Shown piece by piece: positions 25,688 to 35,529 of a stretch of DNA of 64,000 nt (its first letter is position 1; every line of letters starts with the position of its first letter). Position numbers and translations under genes: made by a program. The notes beneath the pieces are model-generated. The model ran no database searches. It saw only the letters and a list, made by a program, of their open reading frames with translations, and was not told where the DNA came from. The DNA lies in NCBI RefSeq assembly GCF_004322855.1, contig NZ_CP036402.1, positions 2,976,001 to 3,040,000 on the forward strand. Direction: 5' to 3'. This DNA comes from Egibacter rhizosphaerae. GTDB taxonomy: Bacteria; Actinomycetota; Nitriliruptoria; Euzebyales; Egibacteraceae.

Positions 25688-26533
25688 GTGACCGACGAGG
25701 ACCCGGGCCAATCCAAGCGCGAGCGCCAGAAGCAACGCCTCGCCGAGAAGCGTGCCGAGCAGGAGCGCCGCAAGCAGCAGGACCAGCGCAAGCGCCGGCT
25801 CACGATCGGGGCGCTCGCCGTGGTCGTGGTGGCCGCTGTCGCCGGGGGCGTCCTGTTCTGGCAGGCGCAGCGGGCCGACCGCGGGGAGCTGTTGGCCGCG
25901 TCGGCCGAGCCCGCGGAGGCGGCGGGATGTCAGCCGGTCGAGGAACCCGAGGACATGGGCGCGGACCACTTCCCCGGCCAGCCCGACGAGGCGCTCGCCG
26001 CGCTGGAGCAGGCACCGCCCGAGGAGATCTACGACCACCGTCCGGCCACCTCGGGCACCCACATCGGCCTGGTGGCGGCGACGGGCATCTACGATTCCTA
26101 TGTCGACGAGCGGCTCCTGCTGCACAACCTGGAGCACGGCTACGTGGTCCTGTGGTACGACCCGGACCTCGACGAGGGCGTCGTCGCGGAGATCGAGGAC
26201 TGGGCGGACGGTGCGATGGGCGCCGCCAACGACCACCTCATCGTCTCGCCGTACAACGAGGCCCTGCCGGACGGCGGGAACGTGGCGCTCGTCACCTGGG
26301 ACCATCGCCAGCTGTGCGACGAGTTCTCGCCGGAGGTCGCCGACGCGTTCGTCGGCGAGCACGCCGACAACCTCTACAGCGACCACGGGGCGACCGACGC
26401 CCACGACGGCAGCCTGGACAGCGAGCTCGTCCCGGGCGAGGACGAGGTGGTCTTCCCGCCGCACCCCGAGGCCAGCGGCGCGCCCCCCGGGGCGCCCGCC
26501 GACGCCGGAGCGACCGACGAGGACGAGGGCTGA
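25688..26533 (+). CDS. DUF3105 domain membrane protein
   Basis: The 281-aa protein starts with a highly charged, probably coiled-coil cytosolic segment (Lys/Arg/Glu/Gln, residues 8-36), followed by one membrane helix (about 38-58) and an extracytoplasmic DUF3105 domain. Family hallmarks are P-A-T-S-G-T-H and L-L-H-N-L-E-H-G-Y-V-V-L-W-Y. The histidines suggest metal binding, but the function is unknown. GTG at 25688 has an AGAGG-like leader. The C-terminus is low-complexity Ala/Pro/Asp. It stands 89 bp after cofE and may or may not be co-transcribed with it. Confidence 0.85.
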   Translation: MTDEDPGQSKRERQKQRLAEKRAEQERRKQQDQRKRRLTIGALAVVVVAAVAGGVLFWQAQRADRGELLAASAEPAEAAGCQPVEEPEDMGADHFPGQPDEALAALEQAPPEEIYDHRPATSGTHIGLVAATGIYDSYVDERLLLHNLEHGYVVLWYDPDLDEGVVAEIEDWADGAMGAANDHLIVSPYNEALPDGGNVALVTWDHRQLCDEFSPEVADAFVGEHADNLYSDHGATDAHDGSLDSELVPGEDEVVFPPHPEASGAPPGAPADAGATDEDEG

Positions 26534-26589
26534 CCATCGTCATGCGCCCCGCCGGGCCGGTCGAATTCGTCGACACCCTCGAGTCCGTC

Positions 26590-26662
26590 GGACCCGGGGG
26601 AGGCGGACCCGGGGGAGGCGGACCCGGGGGAGGCGGACCCGGGGAGGCGGACCCGGGGAGGC
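26590..26662 (+). repeat. 15/14-bp x 5 tandem array upstream of glmS
   Basis: Three exact 15-bp units GGACCCGGGGGAGGC (26590-26634) are followed by two 14-bp units missing one G (26635-26662). Each contains the palindrome CCCGGG, so the array could fold or slip. It lies in the 223-bp gap between the DUF3105 gene and glmS. Confidence 0.9.
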
Positions 26663-26756
26663 GGGTCCGGAGGAGCGGATCGGCTCGTGGCGGACAGGTA
26701 GGCACGGCCCGGTGCCGGGGTAGCATGCGGCCGTTCCCGTCGGAAGGTGCGCGATC

Positions 26757-28598
<1,842 letters not shown>

Positions 28599-28633
28599 GG
28601 GTCGGCGTCGTGGAGGGAGAGGACCTTCCCGGC

Positions 28634-29017
28634 GTGGTGGGCGTCGGCGTCGACGCGATCGAGATCGTGCGGGTGCGGCTCGCACTCGCGCGCACCCCCT
28701 CGCTGGTCGAGCGCCTGTGGACCGCGGCCGAGGGGGTGCACTGCACCGCACCCGACGGCGATCTGCGGGTCGGGAGCCTCGCGACGCGCTTCGCGGCGAA
28801 GGAGGCGGTCGCCAAGGCGCTCGGCTCCGGCTTCCACGGGTTCGGGTTCACCGACGTCGAGGTGGTGGCCAACGCGGACGGCAAACCCGAGGTGGTGCTG
28901 CACGCGGGGGCCGCCGCGCGGGCCGAGGAGGAGGGCATCGCGCGGGTGCACCTGTCGCTGTCACGGACCCGCGACCTCGCGCTCGCGCAGGCGGTCGCGG
29001 TGGGAGCGCCGCGCTGA
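28634..29017 (+). CDS. acpS: holo-[acyl-carrier-protein] synthase
   Basis: AcpS transfers phosphopantetheine from CoA to acyl carrier protein. The product is 127 aa, the normal AcpS size, starting V-V-G-V-G-V-D-A-I-E-I-V-R, with the metal-binding Asp in G-V-D and the R-F-A-A-K-E-A-V-A-K-A-L-G motif. The GTG at 28634 aligns best with family N-termini and has a GGAGGGAGAGG tract upstream. A GTG at 28610 would add 8 residues. It follows glmS by 35 bp in the usual actinobacterial order. Its last codons and stop are part of a 41-bp tandem duplication. Confidence 0.9.
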   Translation: MVGVGVDAIEIVRVRLALARTPSLVERLWTAAEGVHCTAPDGDLRVGSLATRFAAKEAVAKALGSGFHGFGFTDVEVVANADGKPEVVLHAGAAARAEEEGIARVHLSLSRTRDLALAQAVAVGAPR

Positions 29018-29073
29018 GCGAGCACGAACCCCAGGGCGCGGTGGGAGCGCCGTGCTGAGCGAGCACGAACCCC
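28997..29073 (+). repeat. 41-bp-period duplication of the acpS 3' end, including the stop codon
   Basis: A 36-bp sequence at 28997-29032, which contains the last acpS codons and TGA, is repeated at 29038-29073 with one mismatch. The second copy is non-coding. Confidence 0.85.
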
Positions 29074-29163
29074 GTCCGGGCGGCCTTCTGGTCGCTGGTG
29101 CACGGGACCCCGCCCGGGCCGCCGGAGCGCACCGGGTTGCATCGGCCAGCGAGCCCGCGGGCC

Positions 29164-29169
29164 TAGGAT
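29164..29169 (+). promoter_or_regulatory. -10-like box of a probable leaderless promoter (nnr)
   Basis: TAGGAT followed by 6 nt and the ATG at 29176. The GGAA just before the ATG is too close to act as a Shine-Dalgarno. Confidence 0.4.
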
Positions 29170-29175
29170 GGAACC

Positions 29176-30738
29176 ATGCCGACCCCCCTGTTCACTCCCG
29201 CGCAGGTCCGCGAGATGGACGCGCGGGCGTTCGATCGCGGGACCTCCGCCGACGCGCTGATGGAGCGCGCCGCGGGGCATCTCGAGCGCGCGGTGCGCGA
29301 CCTCGCCGGGTATGGGTACGGGCTCCGCGTCACGATCCTGTGCGGCAAGGGCAACAACGGAGGCGACGGGCTCGCGCTGGCCCGCCGTCTCACCGACGTC
29401 GGGGCGCGGGCGACCGTCTGCGTCGTGACCGGCGAGGAGACGTTGGAGGGGCTGCCGGCCGTCCAACGGGACCGTTGGCTCGCCCGTGGCGGCACCCTCG
29501 TGTCGAGCCCCCAGGAGGCGCTCGTCGGCGCCGACGTGACCGTCGACTGCCTGCTGGGGACGGGGGCGGCCGGCGAGCCCCGCGACCCCTACCGCACGGC
29601 GATCGCCGCGCTGGCGGCCGAACGGGCGCAGGGCACCCCGGTGGTCGCCTGCGACGTGCCGTCCGGCGTCGACGCCGAGACCGGCACGGTGGCGGAGCGG
29701 GCCGTGACCGCCGACGTCACCGTCACGCTCGGCGCCGAGAAGGTGGGCCTGCGGATGTGGCCGGCTCGGGGACGATGCGGGGACCTCGTCACCGGCGACC
29801 TCGGGATCCTCGAGCGCCGAGACGAGCCGGTCGCCTGGAGCCTCGACGATCGGGACGCCGACCACCTGCTGCCGTTCCCCCCGCCCGGGGCGCACAAGCG
29901 CCAGCGCGGCCGCGTGCTGATCGTCGCCGGGGCGCAGGGCATGTCGGGTGCCGCGGTGCTCGCCACTCGCGGCGCGGTCGAGGCCGGCGTCGGGCTGGTG
30001 ACGTGTCTCGCCGCCCCCGGCTCCCGCGACGCGGTCGCCGGCGCGGTCCCCGAGGCGCTGACCGCGACCTTCGGCGACCTCGACGACCGCGACGACCACG
30101 ACGCCGCGGTCGCCGACGTGCTCGCGCGCGCGCAGGACGCCGACGTGGTCGTCGCCGGCCCCGGGTTGGGGCGGGGCGGTGGGCCGACGGCGTTGGTGCG
30201 CGCGTTGGTGGAGCGCCTCGAGCGGCCCCTCGTGCTCGATGCGGACGCCGTCAACGCCCTCGCGGAGGTGCCCGAGGCCTTGACGGCTCCCCGCGCCAAC
30301 GCGCTCGTGCTCACCCCTCACGAGGGGGAGCTGGCGCGGCTCGTCGACGGTCCCGTGCAGCGCAACCGAGCCTCGGAGTACGCCGCCGACTGGGGCGCGA
30401 CGGTGGTCGCCAAGGGTCCGGGCACGGTGACCGCGTCCCCGGACGGGCGGACGTGGGTGTGCGCGAGCGGGAGCGTCGCGCTGGCCACGGGAGGGACCGG
30501 GGACGTGCTCTCCGGGATGATCGGCGCGGTCCTCGCCGGGGACGTCGACCTCGCGCGCGTGGCGGCCACCGTGCACTGGCACGGCCGGGCGGGGGAGGCC
30601 GCCGCCGCGTTGCGCCACCCGGCGGCGGTGCGCGCCGGCGCGGTCGCCGATGCCGTCCCGACGGCCCGCGCCCGCATGGCCGGGGACCCCGGCCCGCGCC
30701 CGGGGGCCCCCATCCCGCGTCCCGAGGACCGCCGGTGA
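29176..30738 (+). CDS. nnr: bifunctional NAD(P)H-hydrate repair enzyme Nnr
   Basis: Nnr repairs damaged hydrated NAD(P)H. The 520-aa protein fuses an N-terminal YjeF epimerase domain (residues 1-210; G-K-G-N-N-G-G-D-G-L-A-L-A-R) to a C-terminal ribokinase-like ADP-dependent dehydratase (about 225-510; A-T-G-G-T-G-D-V-L-S-G-M-I-G). Both halves look complete. Its stop overlaps the alr GTG start by 4 nt, so alr is translationally coupled, as in many actinobacteria. Confidence 0.95.
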   Translation: MPTPLFTPAQVREMDARAFDRGTSADALMERAAGHLERAVRDLAGYGYGLRVTILCGKGNNGGDGLALARRLTDVGARATVCVVTGEETLEGLPAVQRDRWLARGGTLVSSPQEALVGADVTVDCLLGTGAAGEPRDPYRTAIAALAAERAQGTPVVACDVPSGVDAETGTVAERAVTADVTVTLGAEKVGLRMWPARGRCGDLVTGDLGILERRDEPVAWSLDDRDADHLLPFPPPGAHKRQRGRVLIVAGAQGMSGAAVLATRGAVEAGVGLVTCLAAPGSRDAVAGAVPEALTATFGDLDDRDDHDAAVADVLARAQDADVVVAGPGLGRGGGPTALVRALVERLERPLVLDADAVNALAEVPEALTAPRANALVLTPHEGELARLVDGPVQRNRASEYAADWGATVVAKGPGTVTASPDGRTWVCASGSVALATGGTGDVLSGMIGAVLAGDVDLARVAATVHWHGRAGEAAAALRHPAAVRAGAVADAVPTARARMAGDPGPRPGAPIPRPEDRR

Positions 30739-31946
30739 CACACCTCCGTTCCCCGTCGTCCGTGGACGCGCAGGCGCCGCGCGAGGCCGCTGCCGGGGCG
30801 CAGGGAGCTCCTCCCGCCCACCGGCCGGTCTGGCTGGAGATCGACCACGACGCGATCGCCGCCAACGTGGCGGCGCTGAGGTCCCATGCGCGGGCCCCCC
30901 GCCTGATGGCCGTGGTCAAGGCCGACGGGTACGGCCACGGGCTCGTCGAGGCCGCGCGGTCGGCGGTGGCCGGCGGCGCCGACGAGCTGGCGGTCGCCCT
31001 GGTCGAGGAGGGCGAGGCGCTGCGCGCCGCCGGGGTCGACGTCCCCATCCTGTTGCTCACCGAGCCGCCCGCCGCCGCGATCGGCGCCCTGCTGACGGCG
31101 AGGCTCACACCCACGGTCTACTCGCCGGGGTTCGTGACGGCCCTGCAGGAAGCCGCCGCGGCGCGCGAGGGTCCTCCCGCCGCGGTCCACCTGAAGCTCG
31201 ACACGGGGATGCGGCGGGTCGGCGTGCCCCCCGCGGACTGGGAGGACGCCCTCCGACGCGTGCGCGACGCCGGCGCCCTGCACCTCGCCGGGCTCTGGAG
31301 CCACTTCGCGGTGGCGGACGAGCCGGACCACCCCTTCATCGCCGAGCAGGCCGACGCGTTCGCCCGCGGCCTCGAGCTCGCTCGGGCGCTCGATGCCGCG
31401 CCCGACGTCGCTCACCTCGCGAACTCCGCCGCGACGCTCGATCTGCCCGACACGCACCACGACCTCGTCCGGCCCGGCCTCGCGGTCTACGGGCTCGAGC
31501 CCGCGCCCGGGCTCGCCGGCGAGGTGCCGTTGCGACCGGCGCTCGCGTTGCGCGCGCGCTTGTCCCTGGTGAAGCGCCTCACTGAGGGGGAGGCCGTGAG
31601 CTACGGCCTGACGTGGGCCCCGGACCGCGACACCTGCCTCGGCACGGTGCCCGCCGGCTACGCCGACGGCGTCGTGCGGGCACTCGGCAACCGGGCCCGG
31701 GCGCTGGTCGGGGGGCGCCGCGTGCCGTACGCCGGGCGGGTGTGCATGGATCAGTTCTGTGTGGACCTCGGCCCGGACGCGACCGAGGCCGACGGTGACG
31801 AGGTGACCCTCATCGGCGGGCAGGGGGACGAACGGGTGAGCGTCGACGAGTGGGCGGGGCTGCTCGGCACGATCAACTACGAGATCATCACCCGCATCGG
31901 TCCGCGTGTCCCGCGCGTGCATCTCGGGGCCGCCGGGGAGAGCTAG
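30735..31946 (+). CDS. alr: alanine racemase
   Basis: Alr makes D-alanine for peptidoglycan with PLP. The 403-aa protein has the PLP-lysine motif V-V-K-A-D-G-Y-G-H-G (K62) and the C-terminal catalytic-tyrosine region around A-V-S-Y-G-L-T-W. The substrate-pocket segment is G-R-V-C-M-D-Q-F. The GTG start at 30735 overlaps the nnr stop (GTGA) and gives an N-terminal extension of about 28 residues rich in Ala/Pro before W-L-E-I-D-H-D-A-I. An alpha/beta hydrolase gene follows 2 bp after the stop. Confidence 0.97.
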   Translation: MTHLRSPSSVDAQAPREAAAGAQGAPPAHRPVWLEIDHDAIAANVAALRSHARAPRLMAVVKADGYGHGLVEAARSAVAGGADELAVALVEEGEALRAAGVDVPILLLTEPPAAAIGALLTARLTPTVYSPGFVTALQEAAAAREGPPAAVHLKLDTGMRRVGVPPADWEDALRRVRDAGALHLAGLWSHFAVADEPDHPFIAEQADAFARGLELARALDAAPDVAHLANSAATLDLPDTHHDLVRPGLAVYGLEPAPGLAGEVPLRPALALRARLSLVKRLTEGEAVSYGLTWAPDRDTCLGTVPAGYADGVVRALGNRARALVGGRRVPYAGRVCMDQFCVDLGPDATEADGDEVTLIGGQGDERVSVDEWAGLLGTINYEIITRIGPRVPRVHLGAAGES

Positions 31947-31948
31947 GC

Positions 31949-33043
31949 GTGGTCCGGGCACGCGCGATCGGTCTCGTGGCCTTCGGCGCGGCGACGCTCG
32001 GGGGAGCCGCCCTGGGGTACCTCGGAGAGCGGCGGGTGATGGCCGGCCAGGCCCAGCGGGTCGCCGAGGCGGATCCGTCGCTCGCGGCCGCTCCGGGGTG
32101 GGCGTCGCGGGACGTCGAGAGCCACGACCGCACGCTGTTGCATGCCGAGTTGCGCGCCGCACCCGGGCGGCCCGCGGTGCTGTTCAGCCACGGGCTCGGG
32201 CTGTCCTCGCGGGTCTGGCACGACCAGATGACGGTGCTCGGCGAACGCTTCCACAGCGTCGCGTTCGACCACCGGGGTCACGGCCAGAGCGCCCGCGCGG
32301 CCCGCGGCGACTACACGCTCGACGCGCTCGCCGACGACGTGGCCGCAGTCCTCGCCGAGACCGCGCCTGCGGGGCCCGCGGTGCTGGTCGGGCACTCGCT
32401 CGGCGGCATGGCGGTGCTCGCCTGCGCCGCCCGGCACCCCGGGCTCCTGGGTGAGCGGGTGCGCGGGCTCGTGCTCACCAACACCGCCGCGAGCCGGCTG
32501 TTCTCCGGCGCCGCCAGGAGCACCCTCGCGGCCGCCGTCAGCACCGTGCAGGCCCGGGTGTACGAGGCGGTGGTGGCTCGCTCGTCGCGTGCTCGGCGTC
32601 GCCTGGAGAGCGACGATCCCGAGGACCGGCCCTCGACGGACCTGTCGCTGCTGGCCACGCGCCAGTTCGGGCTGAACCCGGAGGCACCCCCCGAGCTCGT
32701 CGCGTTCCTGGAGCGGGAGCTGCGTGGCACGCCGCCGGTGGTGCTCGGCGCGTGCGCCCCCGCCCTCACCACCGTCGACCTCCAGGACGTCGCTCGCGAG
32801 CTCACCGTCCCGACGCTCGTGCTCGCGGGGAGCCGCGACCGTCTCACGCCCCCGCGTCAGGCGCAGCGCCTCGCGGAGATGCTCCCCGACAGCGAGCTCG
32901 TCACGATCGAGGGCGCCGGGCACACGGCGATGCTCGAACAGCCCGACGCGGTCACCGCCGCGATCGACCGGTTCGCGGCGCGCGTGACCGCCGACGCGGG
33001 GGGCGGCGACGGGACGAGCGCTCGGCGAGCCAGCTCGCGGTGA
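31949..33043 (+). CDS. alpha/beta hydrolase
   Basis: The 364-aa protein carries an N-terminal hydrophobic segment (about residues 7-26), so it may be membrane-anchored or exported, followed by an alpha/beta-hydrolase fold. Visible features are the oxyanion-hole block F-S-H-G-L-G, the nucleophile elbow G-H-S-L-G-G, a late acid in A-G-S-R-D-R-L and the histidine in G-A-G-H-T. GTG at 31949 lies 2 bp after alr, with GGGGAGA upstream, so it is in the alr operon. This position between alr and tsaE is common in actinobacteria. The substrate is unknown. Its last 92 bp overlap a second hydrolase gene on the other strand. Confidence 0.88.
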   Translation: MVRARAIGLVAFGAATLGGAALGYLGERRVMAGQAQRVAEADPSLAAAPGWASRDVESHDRTLLHAELRAAPGRPAVLFSHGLGLSSRVWHDQMTVLGERFHSVAFDHRGHGQSARAARGDYTLDALADDVAAVLAETAPAGPAVLVGHSLGGMAVLACAARHPGLLGERVRGLVLTNTAASRLFSGAARSTLAAAVSTVQARVYEAVVARSSRARRRLESDDPEDRPSTDLSLLATRQFGLNPEAPPELVAFLERELRGTPPVVLGACAPALTTVDLQDVARELTVPTLVLAGSRDRLTPPRQAQRLAEMLPDSELVTIEGAGHTAMLEQPDAVTAAIDRFAARVTADAGGGDGTSARRASSR

Positions 33044-33908
33044 CCTCGGCGAGCTCGTCGGCGGCCTCGCCGTCGCTGATCAACGCCTCGCCGTCGCGCC
33101 AGTGGTCCCCGTAGGCACCGAACTGCGCGTGGTTCATCCCGTCGATCACGACCACGTCGGCGTCGTCCGGCAACAGGTGGCGCCGCTGTCGCACGTCCGC
33201 GGTCGTCGTGAGGCCGTCGCGCCCACCCGCGACCGACAGCACCGCGAGATCGTCGCGTGCCGCGAGCTCGGCGCCCTCGGTCGGGTAGCCCCCCCACAGC
33301 ACCAGCCCCTCGATGCGATCGACCGCCGCGGGACCGTCGGTTGCGGCGTGGCCCTCGGCGGTCGCCTCCGCGCGCCGGCCGAGGTGGCTCGAGGCCATCG
33401 CACCTCCCAGGGAGTGCCCGCCGACGATCCACGATTCGATGGTGTCCTCGGCCGCGATCACCTCGTCGGCGCGGTCGATGTCCAGCACCGCGAAGTTCAG
33501 CGGCATGGCCGGGATGAACACCGCGACCCCGGCCTCGGCCACCACCGGCGCCCACGTGGCGGCGTAGGAGGCCGGCGCCACGCGGGCGCCCGGGTAGAAG
33601 ACGACCCCCCGTACGGGCTCCTCGCCCTCGGGAGTGAGCCGCAGGTAGCCGTCGCCCTGACCGACCGCGACGCGCGGGTTCTCGAACACCGTCGTGAAGC
33701 GGTCCTCGTCCGGCCCGCGCGGCAGGGCCGCCCAGCCGACGAGCACGACCAGAGCCAGCGCGAGGGCGATCGCCGTCCAGCGCAGCGGGCGGCGCCAACC
33801 CGATCGGCGCGACCGACGGGCCGGCGGGCCCGACTCCTCGCCCGCCCGCGCCTCCTCGCCGGTCTGCGCCTCGTGTTCCAGGGGGCGCACCCCCGGGCGT
33901 TCGCTCAT
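32952..33908 (-). CDS. membrane-anchored alpha/beta hydrolase
   Basis: The 318-aa protein has a charged cytosolic N-terminus, one membrane helix (about residues 44-62) and an extracytoplasmic alpha/beta-hydrolase domain with V-F-Y-P-G-A-R, the nucleophile motif G-G-H-S-L-G-G and a terminal D-G-M-N-H-A-Q-F-G histidine block. This resembles small esterase-like hydrolases of unknown substrate. The C-terminal tail is Arg-rich. Its 3' end overlaps the convergent hydrolase gene at 31949-33043 by 92 bp. Both reading frames keep plausible composition, so the overlap may be real, or one gene may end later than it once did. It is divergent from the MBL-fold gene. Confidence 0.8.
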   Translation of the reverse strand: MSERPGVRPLEHEAQTGEEARAGEESGPPARRSRRSGWRRPLRWTAIALALALVVLVGWAALPRGPDEDRFTTVFENPRVAVGQGDGYLRLTPEGEEPVRGVVFYPGARVAPASYAATWAPVVAEAGVAVFIPAMPLNFAVLDIDRADEVIAAEDTIESWIVGGHSLGGAMASSHLGRRAEATAEGHAATDGPAAVDRIEGLVLWGGYPTEGAELAARDDLAVLSVAGGRDGLTTTADVRQRRHLLPDDADVVVIDGMNHAQFGAYGDHWRDGEALISDGEAADELAEVTASWLAERSSRRRPPRRRSRAPRTGRSRR

Positions 33909-34089
33909 CGGGTCCTCGCTGATCGTTGATCCGGTGCGTTCCGGCCCGCGCCCCAGCCTTGCTACCGCGGGGCGGGCCTGCCTACGCTGCGGATCCCTTC
34001 ACGGGCAGCGGTCACCGCCCGACGGTGTGGGTGGCCGCTCGATCGGTGGTCCGCGGAGGGCCCGTCCGCACCCGACCATGGGAGCGCCA

Positions 34090-34716
34090 TTGAGGATCAC
34101 GAAGTATCCACAGTCCTGTCTGGTCATCGAGAAGGACGACGGGGGGCGCCTCCTGCTCGATCCGGGTCTGCCCGCGGTCCGAGCCTACGACGTCGACGCT
34201 TTCGGCTCCGTGGACGCGGTCCTCTACACACACCGGCACCCTGATCACTGGGATCCCGACTCGATGCGCGAGCTGATCGACCGCCACGCCGAGGTCTACG
34301 GCAACGCCGACCTGCGCGTGGCCGCCGGTGACGAGCCCGTGCAACCCCTCGATGACGGTGACGAGGCCGACGTCGCCGGGTACACCGTGCGGGCGATCGA
34401 CCTCGAGCACATGCCGATGGTCAACGGCGCTCCGGGGCCCCAGAACACCGCGTTCCTCATCGACGGGACCCTGCTCCATCCCGGCGACGGGCTGGACGCC
34501 TCCGGCCTGCGTGCGCCGCTGCTCGCCGTCCCGCTCGCCGGCCCCAGCGCGAGCATGCGCGACGCCTACCGCCTCACCGAGCAGGTCGGCGCGCGTCAGG
34601 CGATCGCGATCCACTACGACGTCTTCCCCTCCGACCCCGAACGGTTCGCTCGCGAGTGTGACGTCGCCGAGGTGGTGGTCCTCGACGACGGCCAGGCCGT
34701 CGACCTCTCGGGCTGA
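34090..34716 (+). CDS. MBL-fold metal-dependent hydrolase
   Basis: The 208-aa protein begins with the (L/M)-R-I-T-K-Y-P-Q-S-C-L motif typical of small actinobacterial metallo-beta-lactamase-fold proteins. It has the metal motif T-H-R-H-P-D-H-W-D, an H in L-L-H-P-G-D-G and an H in A-I-H-Y-D. It resembles the UlaG/YtnP-like branch; the substrate is unknown. I prefer the TTG at 34090, which has GGAG 7 nt upstream and aligns with the family N-terminus. An in-frame ATG at 34078 is the alternative. It is divergent from the membrane-anchored hydrolase, separated by 181 bp with no gene. Confidence 0.82.
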   Translation: MRITKYPQSCLVIEKDDGGRLLLDPGLPAVRAYDVDAFGSVDAVLYTHRHPDHWDPDSMRELIDRHAEVYGNADLRVAAGDEPVQPLDDGDEADVAGYTVRAIDLEHMPMVNGAPGPQNTAFLIDGTLLHPGDGLDASGLRAPLLAVPLAGPSASMRDAYRLTEQVGARQAIAIHYDVFPSDPERFARECDVAEVVVLDDGQAVDLSG

Positions 34717-34756
34717 CGGTCGGGAGGTGGCGCGCCCGGCCGTGCCCGGCTGCCCC

Positions 34757-34799
34757 GCCCGTCCGGGAGCTGCCCGTCGGGGGCCGCCCGTCCGGGGCC
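34757..34799. repeat. 14/15-bp x 3 tandem array upstream of tsaE
   Basis: Units GCCCGTCCGGGAGCT (34757-34771), GCCCGTCGGGGGCC (34772-34785) and GCCCGTCCGGGGCC (34786-34799). Further CTGTACGG and GGTCCGG repeats follow up to about 34870. This fills most of the 231-bp gap before tsaE. Confidence 0.75.
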
Positions 34800-34947
34800 G
34801 CCGAACCGGAACGCCCTGTACGGGACGGCCTGTACGGATCGCTGGTCCGGGGCCCCCGGTCCGGAACGGCGCCCACGACGGCGCACAGCCCCCGGCTCGG
34901 CTAGCGTCGTTGGCGAAGAGCGCCGGGTACGAGGGGACGGAGGAGCG

Positions 34948-35529
34948 GTGGATCTGGCCACCAGCGATCCGCACGACACCCGCCGGTTCGCGGCGGCACT
35001 GGCCGGGCTGCTGGAGCCGGGGGATCTCGTCTCGCTGACCGGCGAGCTCGGGGCCGGCAAGACCTGCGTGGCGCAGGGGGTCGCCGCCGCCCTGGGCGTG
35101 ACCGAGCCCGTGACCAGCCCGTCGTTCCTGCTGCGGCGCGACTACGCGGGCCGGGTCCCGCTGGTGCATCTCGATGTCTATCGGCTGGAGACGCTGGAGG
35201 AGGTGCTCGACACCGGCTGGCTCGACGCGGCCGACGAGGCGGTCGTGCTCGTCGAATGGGGCGACGCCGTGCAGCCGTTGCTGCCGGCCGACCACGTGGA
35301 GGTCGAGCTGGCCCTCGCCGACCCCGCCAGCGTGCCGAGCGAGCTCGGAGCCCCCGAGCCACGGCGGGTGCGCGTTCGCGCCCACGGTCCGCGCTGGGCG
35401 GCCCGCCGCGACGAGCTCCACGCAGTACTGGCGCCGTGGCGGAACGAGCGTCGGGTGGCCGCGGGTCGCGGTGGCCGTGCCGACGACGGCGGGTCGCGGA
35501 ACCGGGCGGCTCCCGAGGGGTCGGACTGA
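34948..35529 (+). CDS. tsaE: tRNA t6A biosynthesis ATPase TsaE
   Basis: TsaE is the P-loop ATPase that works with TsaB and TsaD in N6-threonylcarbamoyladenosine formation at A37 of ANN-decoding tRNAs. The 193-aa protein has Walker A G-E-L-G-A-G-K-T (residues 32-39), followed by V-T-S-P-S-F and a Walker B-like V-L-V-E-W-G-D. It is longer than the usual 150 aa because of an Arg/Gly-rich C-terminal tail. GTG at 34948 follows GGAGG at about 6 nt. It overlaps tsaB by 1 nt (TGATG), starting the tsaE-tsaB-rimI-tsaD operon. Confidence 0.96.
   Translation: MDLATSDPHDTRRFAAALAGLLEPGDLVSLTGELGAGKTCVAQGVAAALGVTEPVTSPSFLLRRDYAGRVPLVHLDVYRLETLEEVLDTGWLDAADEAVVLVEWGDAVQPLLPADHVEVELALADPASVPSELGAPEPRRVRVRAHGPRWAARRDELHAVLAPWRNERRVAAGRGGRADDGGSRNRAAPEGSD

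Noticed and set aside
26534-26756. Coding extension through the GPGGG repeat upstream of glmS
   Set aside because: A forward frame is open through the array but has no good start, and it runs into glmS in another frame. The gap is best seen as non-coding with a minisatellite.
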